Positions 1 through 7,190 of a stretch of DNA of 17,314 nt are shown in pieces. Under the pieces are notes generated by a model that saw only the letters and a list, made by a program, of their open reading frames with translations, had not been told where the DNA came from and made no database searches. Numbering within the stretch: the stretch's first letter is position 1; each line of letters begins with the position of its first letter. This DNA comes from Bacteroidales bacterium. GTDB lineage: Bacteria > Bacteroidota > Bacteroidia > Bacteroidales > Bacteroidaceae. The stretch is taken from contig SFCP01000028.1 of assembly GCA_004558535.1 (NCBI GenBank), positions 1 through 17,314 on the forward strand, given 5' to 3'. The translations under genes were made by a program, and so were the position numbers.

Positions 1-33
1 ACGCAGCGTGCGGCTTCCTGCTTTTTTAGGTCC

Positions 34-174
34 TGTCTGCGGGCAAAACTATCCGGCACTTGGTCAAAACTACAAAGCACTTGGTTTTATCTACGTCCCG
101 GTTGGTCAAAATTAGTCGGCACTTGGGGAAAACACACCGGCACGGGATAGGAAAATTCCGGCACAAAAAGGGCC
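34..174. repeat. Degenerate 21-bp periodic repeat array, about 7 units
   Basis: Units begin at 34, 55, 76, 97, 118, 139 and 160, exactly 21 bases apart. The clearest unit reads GGCACTTGGTCAAAACTA followed by three variable bases. Units at 55, 76 and 118 carry GCACTTGG, and 139 and 160 keep only GGCAC. The unit at 97 keeps TTGGTCAAAA and the one at 34 keeps CAAAACTA. Because 21 bases is seven codons, frame 1 encodes a heptapeptide-like GTWSKL repeat until the TAG at 148-150. Whether this is the tail of a gene starting before the window or non-coding DNA cannot be decided here. Confidence 0.75.
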
Positions 175-231
175 CTTAATCTTATTTAGGTTAAATCTAC
201 CTATGCACTTCTATGCAGTTCTTCTTTGCTT

Positions 232-258
232 TTAATTAGGAATTAGGAGTTAGGAATT
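232..258 (-). repeat. Inverted copy of the AT-rich repeat core
   Basis: This 27-base stretch is the reverse complement of the AT-rich core found in the tandem units starting at 420, except that it lacks one TTAGGAA heptamer. With the copy at 420-453 it forms a pair of inverted repeats around a 161-base interior. That resembles the ends of a small non-autonomous element, but no target-site duplication was recognised. Confidence 0.7.
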
Positions 259-316
259 AGCGTGCAAGGCGAGAGCCATAAAGCTTGCTTTAATGGCCGA
301 GCCGCAGCCGCTAATA
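253..316. repeat. Imperfect long inverted repeat (REP-like hairpin)
   Basis: ATTAGCG near 257-263 pairs with CGCTAAT near 309-315. In the centre GCCATAAAGC pairs with GCTTTAATGGC with a one-base bulge. The GC-rich arms between them pair only partly. The element could form a long stem-loop in DNA or RNA and sits inside the inverted-repeat pair described at 232 and 420. Function is unknown. Confidence 0.55.
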
Positions 317-401
317 TGCAATTAGGACGCGGCTCATTGGCTTTGCAATCTACGCCATGCCGCCCAAAAGTCCTTCGGGCCGCGGGTTAATACGAACACC
401 T

Positions 402-763
402 GATGTCCCTCCGCAGGCCAATTCCTAACTCCTAATTCCTAATTCCTAATTAAAAAACACCCGAGTCCCTCCGCAGGCCAATTCCTAACTCCTAATTCCT
501 AATTCCTAATTAAAAAACACCCGATGTCCCTCCGCAGGCCAATTCCTAACTCCTAATTCCTAACCCTCCGCAGGCCAATTCCTAACTCCTAATTCCTAAT
601 TCCTAATTAAAAAACTCCCGATGTCCCTCCGCAGGCCAATTCCTAACTCCTAATTCCTAATTCCTAATTAAAAATAAGCCATACGGCTTAAATACGAACA
701 CCTGATGTCCCTCCGCAGGCCAATTCCTAACTCCTAATTCCTAATTCCTAATTAAAAATAAGC
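402..763 (+). repeat. Tandem array of about 60-bp units with CCTAATT heptamers, six copies
   Basis: Each unit has a GC-rich part (GTCCCTCCGCAGGCC) followed by AATTCCTAACTCC, then repeated TAATTCC heptamers ending in TTAAAAA. The CCCT of successive units starts at 407, 467, 528, 564, 625 and 709, giving spacings of 60, 61, 36, 61 and 84. The fourth unit follows a truncated copy. The last carries an insertion with a small hairpin (TAAGCC at 675-680 with GGCTTA at 685-690). The sequence ATACGAACACCTGATGTCCC precedes both the first and the last unit, so the array probably grew by duplication between these edges. Confidence 0.9.
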
Positions 764-793
764 AGGAAGTGGCGTTTTCTCGTTTTTTTTCGC

Positions 794-801
794 TACCTTA
801 G
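794..801 (+). promoter_or_regulatory. Possible -7 element for recJ
   Basis: TACCTTAG differs by one base from the Bacteroidetes -7 consensus TAnnTTTG. A clear TTTG -33 element is not visible at the expected distance, only a T-rich stretch at 774-790. Transcription from here would give a leader of about 95 bases before the recJ ATG at 903. This is a weak call. Confidence 0.3.
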
Positions 802-902
802 CCTGCTAAATTGCCCGAGTATGGCCTTTCGCCATCCGCGGCGGGCACACGCAGGGTCACTCTACCCTCTCCTCACGAAAAAAATAAAAACGAAATATCA
901 TC

Positions 903-2621
903 ATGAATTACGAATGGATCTACGAAGCTCCCTTGCCCGACCAGGCGGCCCTTGCCACGGCACTGGCGGCACGGGCCGGCATTCACCCGGCTTTGGGCAA
1001 GCTGCTCCTGGACCGCGGCATCACGGACGAGACGGACGTGCGGCACTTCTTCCGCCCGCAGCTGACGGACCTGCACGACCCCTTCCTGATGAACGACATG
1101 GCGGAAGCCGTGGCGCGGCTCAATACGGCGCTGGGCAACAAGGAGCGCATCCTGGTCTACGGCGACTACGATGTGGACGGATGCACAGCGGTGGCGCTCG
1201 TCTACAAGTTCCTGTCGCAGTACTACTCCAACATCGACTTCTACATCCCCGACCGCTATGAGGAGGGCTACGGCATTTCCCAAAAAGGCATCGACTTTGC
1301 CGCCGACACCGGCGTCAAACTGATCATCGTGCTGGACTGCGGCATCAAGGCGGTGGAGGAGGTGGACTACGCACGCAGCCGCGGCATCGACTTCATCATC
1401 TGCGACCACCACGTGCCCGACGAGACACTGCCCACGGCTGCAGCCATCCTCAATCCCAAGCGCAAGGACAACCGCTACCCCTACACCCACCTGTCGGGAT
1501 GCGGCGTGGGATTCAAGCTGATGCAGGCGTTTGCCCTGAGCAACGGCATCGAGTTCAACAAACTGGTACCCCTGCTCGACCTATGTGCCGTGAGTATCGC
1601 ATCCGACATCGTCCCCATCATGGGCGAGAACCGCATACTGGCGTACCACGGCCTGCGCTGTCTCAATTCCAACCCCGGCGTGGGGCTCCAAGCCATCATG
1701 GAGGTGTGCGGACTGGAGGAGCGCGAGCTTACGATGAACGACATCATCTTCAAAATAGGCCCCCGCATCAACGCCTCGGGACGTATACAAAACGGCCGCG
1801 AAGCCGTGGAACTGCTTGTCGAGCGCGACCATGCCACAGCCCTGGAAAAGGCGGCACGCATCAACCTCTACAACGAAGCGCGAAAGGACCTGGACAAGAC
1901 GATGACCGAGGAAGCCATCGAGCAGGTCAAGGACCTGCCGCAGCTGGACGAGCGACGCTCTATCGTCATCTACAACGAAGCCTGGCACAAAGGCGTCATC
2001 GGCATTGTGGCGTCGCGACTGACGGAACAATACTACCGCCCGGCTGTCGTACTGACACGCTCGGAGGGAATGGCCACGGGCAGCGCACGCTCGGTGAGCG
2101 GATTTGACGTCTACAAGGCCGTGCAGAGCTGCAGCGACCTGCTGGAAAACTTCGGCGGCCATACCTATGCGGCCGGCCTGACGCTCCGCGCGGAAAACGT
2201 GGAGGAATTCAGCCGACGGTTCGAAGCCTATGTGACGGAGCACATCCTGGACGAACAGACAAAGCCCAGCCTGGAGATCGATGCTATCCTCGACTTCAAG
2301 GACGTCTCCTTCAAGTTTTATCAGGAGCTGAAGCGCTTTGCGCCCTTCGGACCGGGCAACCTGCGCCCCATATTCTGCACCAAACGCGTCTATGACTACG
2401 GCACAAGCAAGGTGGTGGGCCGCGGACAGGAACACATCAAGCTCGAACTGGTCGACAACAAGAGCAACCGCATCATGAACGGCATCGCGTTCGGACAAAG
2501 CTCGCAGGCACGCTACATCAAGACGAAGCGGGCCTTCGACATCTGCTACGCCATCGAGGAAAATACCCACAAGAGGGGCGATGTGCAACTGCAAATCGAG
2601 GACATACGCCCATGCGAATAG
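903..2621 (+). CDS. recJ: Single-stranded-DNA-specific exonuclease RecJ
   Basis: RecJ degrades single-stranded DNA 5' to 3' during recombinational repair and repair of stalled forks, working with RecQ-type helicases. The 572-residue product is full length for the family (E. coli RecJ is close to this size). Seen in order: the DHH-superfamily motif GDYDVDG at residues 87-93, with metal-binding aspartates 88, 90 and 92; LDCG near 141; the signature DHH at 168-170; and the DHHA1 motif GGHTYAAG at 418-425. The C-terminal third fits the OB-type domain of RecJ. The ATG at 903 was chosen because the family N terminus begins here and an A-rich tract precedes it. The last ten bases overlap recQ, so the two are probably translationally coupled. 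Confidence 0.97.
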   Translation: MNYEWIYEAPLPDQAALATALAARAGIHPALGKLLLDRGITDETDVRHFFRPQLTDLHDPFLMNDMAEAVARLNTALGNKERILVYGDYDVDGCTAVALVYKFLSQYYSNIDFYIPDRYEEGYGISQKGIDFAADTGVKLIIVLDCGIKAVEEVDYARSRGIDFIICDHHVPDETLPTAAAILNPKRKDNRYPYTHLSGCGVGFKLMQAFALSNGIEFNKLVPLLDLCAVSIASDIVPIMGENRILAYHGLRCLNSNPGVGLQAIMEVCGLEERELTMNDIIFKIGPRINASGRIQNGREAVELLVERDHATALEKAARINLYNEARKDLDKTMTEEAIEQVKDLPQLDERRSIVIYNEAWHKGVIGIVASRLTEQYYRPAVVLTRSEGMATGSARSVSGFDVYKAVQSCSDLLENFGGHTYAAGLTLRAENVEEFSRRFEAYVTEHILDEQTKPSLEIDAILDFKDVSFKFYQELKRFAPFGPGNLRPIFCTKRVYDYGTSKVVGRGQEHIKLELVDNKSNRIMNGIAFGQSSQARYIKTKRAFDICYAIEENTHKRGDVQLQIEDIRPCE

Positions 2622-4579
2622 ACGAGAAAGACCCCCGGAGACTGCTCCAGACCTTTTGGGGATACGACGACTTCCGGGGTATTCAATCCGACATCATACA
2701 CAGCATCCTCCACCGGCACGACACGCTGGGCCTCATGCCCACCGGCGGTGGGAAAAGTATCGCCTTCCAGGTGCCGGCCTTGGCCCTGGAGGGCGTTTGC
2801 ATCGTGGTGACACCACTCATCGCCCTGATGAAGGACCAGGTGGAGCACCTGCGCCGCCGCAGCATCACGGCCGCCGCCATCTACTCGGGACAGACGCGCG
2901 AGGAAATGCTGCGCCACCTCGACAATGCCGTATTCGGCGCCTACAAATTCCTGTACGTGTCGCCCGAACGACTCTCCACGGAAATCTTCCAAGTCAAGGT
3001 GCGCAAGATGAAAGTCAGCCTTCTCACCGTGGACGAGGCGCACTGCATCTCGCAGTGGGGCTACGACTTCCGCCCCTCCTACCTGGAGATTGCAACCATC
3101 CGCCGGCTGCTGCCCGGCGTGCCGGTACTGGCCCTCACGGCGACGGCGACACCCGACGTGGTGCGGGACATTTGCACCCATCTGGCGCCACCGGACACAC
3201 CGCCGGCCGCCGCTCCCGACGAGGAGGCCAAGGGCGAATGGGTCGAGGGCTTCCGCGTCTTTCGCATGAGTTTCGCGCGGCCCAACCTCGCCTACGTGGT
3301 GCGGCAGACGGGCGACAAGTTTCGCGAACTGCTCCACATCCTGCGCTCCGTGCCGGGTTCGGCCATCGTCTACACCCGCAATCGCCAGGGCACACGCGAG
3401 GTGAGCGACCGCCTCAACGAAGAGGGCATCCAAGCCCTGTTCTTTCACGCCGGACTGCCCAACGCCGACAAGGACGTGCGCCAACGCGCCTGGCAGGAAG
3501 GCGCCACGCGCGTCATGGTGGCGACCAACGCCTTCGGCATGGGCATCGACAAGCCCGACGTACGGCTGGTCATCCACCTGGATGCCCCCGACAGCATCGA
3601 AGCCTACTTCCAGGAGGCCGGGCGGGCCGGGCGCGACGGACTGCCGGCCTATGCCGTGCTCCTGGCAGGCCGCGAGGACCACGCCAACCTGCTGCGGCGC
3701 GTCAGCGTGACTTTTCCGCCGCGCGAATACGTCAGCCGCGTCTACGAGGAACTTTGCTGCTTCTTCCAGCTGGCGGTGGGCGACGGATTTCGCGTGACCT
3801 ACGAATTTGACGAGGAGACTTTCTGTCACGCCTTCCGCCACTTCCCCACACAGCTGGAGAGTGCGCTACACCTGCTGAGCCGCGCCGGCTACATAGACTA
3901 CCGCGAGGAGGACGAAACGCGTTCGCGCGTGCTCTTCCTGGTGCACCGCGACGACCTGTACAGCCTGCACCGGCTGGGACGTACGGCCGAAGCAGTGATA
4001 CGTGCCCTGCTGCGCACGACGTGCGGCCTCTTCAGCGACTATTCCTTTATCGAGGAGGCCGAAATCGCCCGCCACTGCGACATGACGGAGCACGAGGTCT
4101 ACGAGGCACTCAAGCAGCTGACCACACAGCGCGTGCTGCACTACGTGCCGCGCAAGAAAGTGCCGCGCATCACCTTCCTGACACGCCGCGTCGAGACGCG
4201 CGAGGTGACGCTCACGGCGGAGGTCTACGAAAACCGCCGCACACAGTACGCCACCCGCGTGCAGCAAATGCTGGACTACATAGACAACGGGGACTACTGC
4301 CGCAGCCGCTTCCTGCTGGAGTACTTTGCGGACTACTCGGGACACGACTGTGGCCGCTGCGACGTCTGCCTGCAGCAAAAGGGCAGCACTTCGCCGGCCC
4401 CGGCCGCACTCTGCGACCACATACTCACCGTCCTGGCGGACGGACGGCCGCACCGGCCCACCGACTTCGACCTGCCGGGCACCGCCCCCGCCCGCATCGC
4501 TGCGACCCTGCAGGAGATGGTCGAAAGCGGGAGCATAAAAATGCAGGACGGGCAGTACATGGCCCATCCTGCATCATAA
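2612..4579 (+). CDS. recQ: ATP-dependent DNA helicase RecQ, form without HRDC
   Basis: RecQ is a superfamily 2 helicase that unwinds DNA 3' to 5'; it acts with RecJ in gap repair and fork processing. Seen: the Q-motif glutamine at 25, Walker A PTGGGKS at 43-49, DEAH at 141-144, the TATAT motif near 180, and the motif VI region QEAGRAGRDG at 334-343. The RecQ zinc site has cysteines at 563, 580, 583 and 586 (CGRCDVC). After it comes a short winged-helix-like tail, but I see no HRDC domain, so this is the shorter of the forms known in Bacteroidales. It starts inside the recJ stop region (10-base overlap). Its last codons also encode a strong hairpin that reads as a terminator on the other strand. 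Confidence 0.97.
   Translation: MRIDEKDPRRLLQTFWGYDDFRGIQSDIIHSILHRHDTLGLMPTGGGKSIAFQVPALALEGVCIVVTPLIALMKDQVEHLRRRSITAAAIYSGQTREEMLRHLDNAVFGAYKFLYVSPERLSTEIFQVKVRKMKVSLLTVDEAHCISQWGYDFRPSYLEIATIRRLLPGVPVLALTATATPDVVRDICTHLAPPDTPPAAAPDEEAKGEWVEGFRVFRMSFARPNLAYVVRQTGDKFRELLHILRSVPGSAIVYTRNRQGTREVSDRLNEEGIQALFFHAGLPNADKDVRQRAWQEGATRVMVATNAFGMGIDKPDVRLVIHLDAPDSIEAYFQEAGRAGRDGLPAYAVLLAGREDHANLLRRVSVTFPPREYVSRVYEELCCFFQLAVGDGFRVTYEFDEETFCHAFRHFPTQLESALHLLSRAGYIDYREEDETRSRVLFLVHRDDLYSLHRLGRTAEAVIRALLRTTCGLFSDYSFIEEAEIARHCDMTEHEVYEALKQLTTQRVLHYVPRKKVPRITFLTRRVETREVTLTAEVYENRRTQYATRVQQMLDYIDNGDYCRSRFLLEYFADYSGHDCGRCDVCLQQKGSTSPAPAALCDHILTVLADGRPHRPTDFDLPGTAPARIAATLQEMVESGSIKMQDGQYMAHPAS
4536..4574 (-). 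terminator. Rho-independent terminator inside the 3' end of recQ
   Basis: ATGCAGGA at 4541-4548 pairs with TCCTGCAT at 4567-4574. After one mismatch, GGGC at 4550-4553 pairs with GCCC at 4562-4565, leaving an eight-base loop. Read on the minus strand, the stem is followed at once by TTTTT (4541-4537). It lies 44 bases beyond the stop of the minus-strand membrane protein gene, so it is well placed to end that operon. On the plus strand there is no U tract, so it is less likely to stop recJ-recQ mRNA there. Confidence 0.7.
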
Positions 4580-4617
4580 CTCCGAACGACGAGGTCCCGC
4601 CTGATTTCACCCCGCAC

Positions 4618-5223
4618 CTACTTCTCCCTTGCTTCCTCCCATTCGCCGAGCTGCTCAATCATGTCATTGACGATGCGGCGCTGCTTCAGATAGTACCGGA
4701 TGCCCGCCACGAGGCCGAACACAAGCCCTACGGCACAGCCGGTCAGCAGTCCGGCACGATAGGAGGGGTCTACGCCGGTCACACTGAGCATCTCGGCAAT
4801 CAGCCAGGGGAGCCACACACACAGGAAAGGCACTCCCAGCAAAAACCACCGCACACCGTAGCGACGCTGCCGCACCAGGCGCCTCCGCACATCCACCAGG
4901 TTGCCCGTCTTCAGCTCGCCGGCGCGCACCATACGCTGCAGCCACACACTGTACGTCACGGCCACAATCAGGAAAATCGTGGTAAAGGCAATCAACGCCA
5001 CAGACAGATGCAGGCGCGACAAGGTCCAGACATTGTAGGGGATAGCCAGTGTGGCCAGCACGATGATGATATAATTGTCGTGGCTCAGTCGGCGCATTTT
5101 GTCGTGCATCACGTTGCGCAACATCCGTTCGCTGACGATTTCTTCGGTCTTCAGTCTTTCATGAAGCAGGGCAAACTGGCTGCGCAGTTCCTGCAATTCC
5201 TTGCTTTCAATAGTTTTTTCCAT
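4618..5223 (-). CDS. Four-helix membrane protein paired with an ECF sigma factor
   Basis: I do not recognise a named family. The 201-residue product has a charged helical N terminus of about 50 residues, then four predicted membrane helices at about 51-68, 72-92, 125-146 and 157-178, with a short charged C terminus. The 32-residue loop between helices 2 and 3 is rich in arginine, so it is probably cytoplasmic. Stop and start overlap as TGATG with the upstream sigma gene, so the ATG at 5223 is preferred to the GTG one codon earlier. Tight coupling to an ECF sigma factor suggests a membrane regulator such as an anti-sigma factor, but no zinc-binding HxxxCxxC motif is present. This role is inference. 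Confidence 0.85.
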   Translation of the reverse strand: MEKTIESKELQELRSQFALLHERLKTEEIVSERMLRNVMHDKMRRLSHDNYIIIVLATLAIPYNVWTLSRLHLSVALIAFTTIFLIVAVTYSVWLQRMVRAGELKTGNLVDVRRRLVRQRRYGVRWFLLGVPFLCVWLPWLIAEMLSVTGVDPSYRAGLLTGCAVGLVFGLVAGIRYYLKQRRIVNDMIEQLGEWEEAREK

Positions 5224-5717
5224 CACTTTTCGTTGGTTTCGGGGTTCGACATCCGTTTCAGTTCCTCCTTGATGCGGTACAGCCGTACCGATACGTTCTT
5301 GGGCGTGATGCCCACGATAGCTGCAATTTCCTCATAGCTCATATTTTCCAGCCACAGCAGGACAATGGCACGGTCGAAGGGACGCAGGCGGCTGATTCGC
5401 TCGTGCAGTTGGCGTATCTGCCGCGAATCCTCGTCGCGGGCGTCAAAGTAATCGTTCTCGAGGGCCAACTGCGCGGCCGCACGGCGCTTGCGCTTCCGCT
5501 CCAGGTTGAGACAGGTGTTCAGGCTGACGCGCCAGATCCAGGTGGAGGGCTTGCTCTCGGCACGAAAGGAAGCATAGCCGCGCCAAAGGCTGATGAGCAC
5601 GTCCTGAAAGAGGTCCTCCACCTCGTCTTCATCCTTGCTGAACATCAGGCAAACGGAATAAATGGTGCTCTTGTGGGCCGCCACCAGTTCCGTAAATTCT
5701 TTTTCTTGTTGTTCCAT
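5223..5717 (-). CDS. ECF RNA polymerase sigma factor (sigma-70 family)
   Basis: This 164-residue protein has the two-domain layout of extracytoplasmic-function sigma factors. Region 2 spans about residues 12-76, with VEDLFQDVLISLWR for core binding and -10 recognition, followed by an arginine-rich linker near 74-79. Region 4 spans about 105-155, with MSYEEIAAIVGITPKNVSVR as the helix-turn-helix for the -35 element. It would redirect RNA polymerase to a small regulon, usually including its own gene. It is the first gene of a two-gene operon with the overlapping membrane protein. The stimulus cannot be read from the sequence. Confidence 0.94.
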   Translation of the reverse strand: MEQQEKEFTELVAAHKSTIYSVCLMFSKDEDEVEDLFQDVLISLWRGYASFRAESKPSTWIWRVSLNTCLNLERKRKRRAAAQLALENDYFDARDEDSRQIRQLHERISRLRPFDRAIVLLWLENMSYEEIAAIVGITPKNVSVRLYRIKEELKRMSNPETNEK

Positions 5718-5749
5718 AGGAGTTTGCTTTTTGAGTTTCCTGCCCGTTA

Positions 5750-5776
5750 GACACCGGACTGCCCGAGGAAACTACA
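5750..5776 (-). promoter_or_regulatory. Candidate ECF-type promoter for the 5717 sigma gene
   Basis: On the minus strand TGTAGT (5776-5771) is followed after 17 bases by TGTC (5753-5750), giving TGTCTA with its flank. The layout matches ECF promoters (an AAC-like -35 and a CGTC-like -10), although both boxes deviate from consensus. The start codon is about 33 bases beyond the -10 box. This would suit autoregulation by the sigma factor. Confidence 0.4.
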
Positions 5777-6045
5777 CGAATATCCGAAAAAAATGCAGCG
5801 ATGCCGCTGAAATCCATCCCGCCGGCCCGCACAACCCCGCTCCGGCGGAGCTGTCGCGACGACAAGGCACACCGCTGCCTGCAAAGGTGCACAAAAAAAC
5901 GAACACAGGCGGTTCGATGGATTCTTTATTGCCGCCGCGGCCGCCTGTCACGTACTTCGCCCCTGTCCCCCGGCCGCCTTTTTCTTTTCTCCGCCCATGT
6001 CGGGAGGCGGCTCGGCCGGGCAAAGCCCAAAAACTGCGTTTTCGC

Positions 6046-6076
6046 TTTGCTCTTCCCCCGCCTTTCACTAATTTTG
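6046..6076 (+). promoter_or_regulatory. Bacteroidetes housekeeping promoter of ruvB
   Basis: TTTG at 6046-6049 is followed after exactly 19 bases by TAATTTTG at 6069-6076. This is a full match to the Bacteroides consensus (TTTG, 19-21 bp, TAnnTTTG). The ruvB ATG begins at 6086, only nine bases after the -7 box, so the mRNA probably starts within a few bases of the start codon and would be nearly leaderless. Confidence 0.75.
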
Positions 6077-6085
6077 TAGCCAATT

Positions 6086-7135
6086 ATGGCAGAAGATACT
6101 TTCGACATACGCTCCCAGCAACGGACCCCGCCGCCCTCGGACCGCGAATTTGAAAACGCCCTGCGACCCCTGCAATTCGAAGACTTCAGCGGACAGCAGA
6201 AAGTGGTGGAAAATCTGCGCGTCTTCGTCGAAGCGGCGAAATTCCGCGGCGAACCGCTCGATCATACCCTGCTCCACGGACCTCCGGGACTGGGAAAGAC
6301 GACACTCTCGAACATCATAGCCAATGAACTTGGCGTGGGATTTAAGATTACTTCGGGACCTGTGCTCGACAAACCGGGCGACCTGGCCGGCTTGCTGACG
6401 AGCCTGGAAACGAACGACGTACTTTTCATCGATGAAATTCACCGCCTGTCGCCCGTAGTCGAGGAGTACCTCTACTCTGCCATGGAGGACTATCGCATAG
6501 ATATCATGATAGACCGCGGCCCGGCAGCCCGCTCCATACAAATCGACCTGAATCCGTTCACCCTGGTGGGAGCTACGACACGCAGCGGACTGCTCACGGC
6601 TCCCCTGCGAGCCCGATTTGGCATCAACCTGCACCTGGAATACTACGATGCTGCCACCTTGCAGAAAATCATCGAGCGCTCGGCCGGCATACTGGGCGTG
6701 CCCATCGATAAAAAGGCGGCAGCGGAAATCGCAGGGCGCTCGCGAGGAACACCACGTATCGCCAACGCACTGCTGCGCCGCGTACGCGACTTCGCACAAG
6801 TGCGCGGCAACGGACGCATCGACACGGCCATCGCCCGCTTCGCCCTCGAAGCGCTCAACATCGACCGCTACGGACTGGACGAAATCGACAACAAAATCCT
6901 GCTGACCATCATCGACAAGTTCAAAGGCGGACCGGTGGGAATTTCCACCATCGCTACAGCCATCGGCGAGGACCCGGGCACCCTGGAGGAGGTCTACGAA
7001 CCCTTCCTCATCAAGGAGGGATTCATCCGACGCACACCGCGCGGACGCGAAGTGACGGAAATGGCCTTCACACACCTCGGAAGAAGCCCCTACACCGGAC
7101 GTACCTTCGACCCGAAGCAGCCCTCGCTCTTCTGA
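6086..7135 (+). CDS. ruvB: Holliday junction branch migration ATPase RuvB
   Basis: RuvB is the AAA+ motor that, with RuvA, drives branch migration of Holliday junctions before RuvC cleavage. The 349 residues match the family length. Seen: Walker A GPPGLGKTT at 65-73, Walker B LFIDEIH at 113-119, the sensor stretch GATTRSG near 155-161, the arginine-finger region ending RARFG, and the C-terminal winged helix ending in GFIRRTPRGR. The N-terminal RPLQFEDFSGQ stretch is typical. It is the first gene of a + strand run including ybeY and tyrS; ruvA and ruvC are not nearby. A clean promoter lies immediately upstream. Confidence 0.98.
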   Translation: MAEDTFDIRSQQRTPPPSDREFENALRPLQFEDFSGQQKVVENLRVFVEAAKFRGEPLDHTLLHGPPGLGKTTLSNIIANELGVGFKITSGPVLDKPGDLAGLLTSLETNDVLFIDEIHRLSPVVEEYLYSAMEDYRIDIMIDRGPAARSIQIDLNPFTLVGATTRSGLLTAPLRARFGINLHLEYYDAATLQKIIERSAGILGVPIDKKAAAEIAGRSRGTPRIANALLRRVRDFAQVRGNGRIDTAIARFALEALNIDRYGLDEIDNKILLTIIDKFKGGPVGISTIATAIGEDPGTLEEVYEPFLIKEGFIRRTPRGREVTEMAFTHLGRSPYTGRTFDPKQPSLF

Positions 7136-7190
7136 ACCGGCGCCGGCGCCGACTGCAGACCGCCCACGGCCCCCTAACCTACCGACAGAC

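Larger units (their letters stand above)
1..902. other. Repeat-rich intergenic region upstream of recJ
   Basis: No convincing gene lies here. From left to right it contains a degenerate 21-bp periodic array, an inverted copy of an AT-rich repeat, a GC-rich hairpin element, six direct copies of a roughly 60-bp unit, and a T-rich stretch just before recJ. Reading frame 1 is open from the left edge to a TAG at 148-150, but this part consists of the 21-bp units and its composition is not protein-like. A short direct repeat (CTATGCACTT then CTATGCAGTT, 201-220) is also present. The last 40 bases before the recJ ATG are A-rich, as is usual for start sites in Bacteroidetes. Confidence 0.8.
5718..6085. 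other. Divergent intergenic region between the sigma operon and ruvB
   Basis: This 368-base region carries the candidate sigma-operon promoter at its left end and the ruvB promoter at its right end. The GC-rich middle contains an inverted repeat, ACAGGCGG at 5905-5912 with CCGCCTGT at 5941-5948, around a 28-base loop. CACCTTTG on the minus strand at 5889-5882 resembles a -7 box but has no matching -33 element. Both strands have open frames of about 90-160 codons here, but they overlap one another, are rich in arginine and proline, and show no recognisable domain, so I do not call a gene. Confidence 0.7.

Noticed and set aside
3..27. Terminator: GCAG and CTGC followed by six T
   Set aside because: Only four base pairs with an eleven-base loop are visible; the rest may lie outside the window, so it cannot be supported.
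402..763. CRISPR-like array of about 60-bp periodicity
   Set aside because: The whole unit is repeated with no unique spacers, the units are low-complexity, and no cas gene is nearby.
4021..5337. 438-codon open frame on the plus strand
   Set aside because: It overlaps recQ in another frame and runs antisense through the membrane protein and sigma genes; its product is rich in arginine, proline and histidine with no domain.
5882..5889. CACCTTTG on the minus strand as a second -7 element for the sigma operon
   Set aside because: The first base deviates from TAnnTTTG and no TTTG lies 19-21 bases upstream.
5772..6083. 103-codon open frame on the minus strand upstream of the sigma gene, and overlapping plus-strand frames
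   Set aside because: They overlap each other, have biased composition and no recognisable motif, and cover promoter sequences of both flanking genes.
7139..7150. Twelve-base perfect palindrome GGCGCCGGCGCC after ruvB
   Set aside because: It is a simple GC-rich repeat without a T run or known site; chance is likely in GC-rich DNA.
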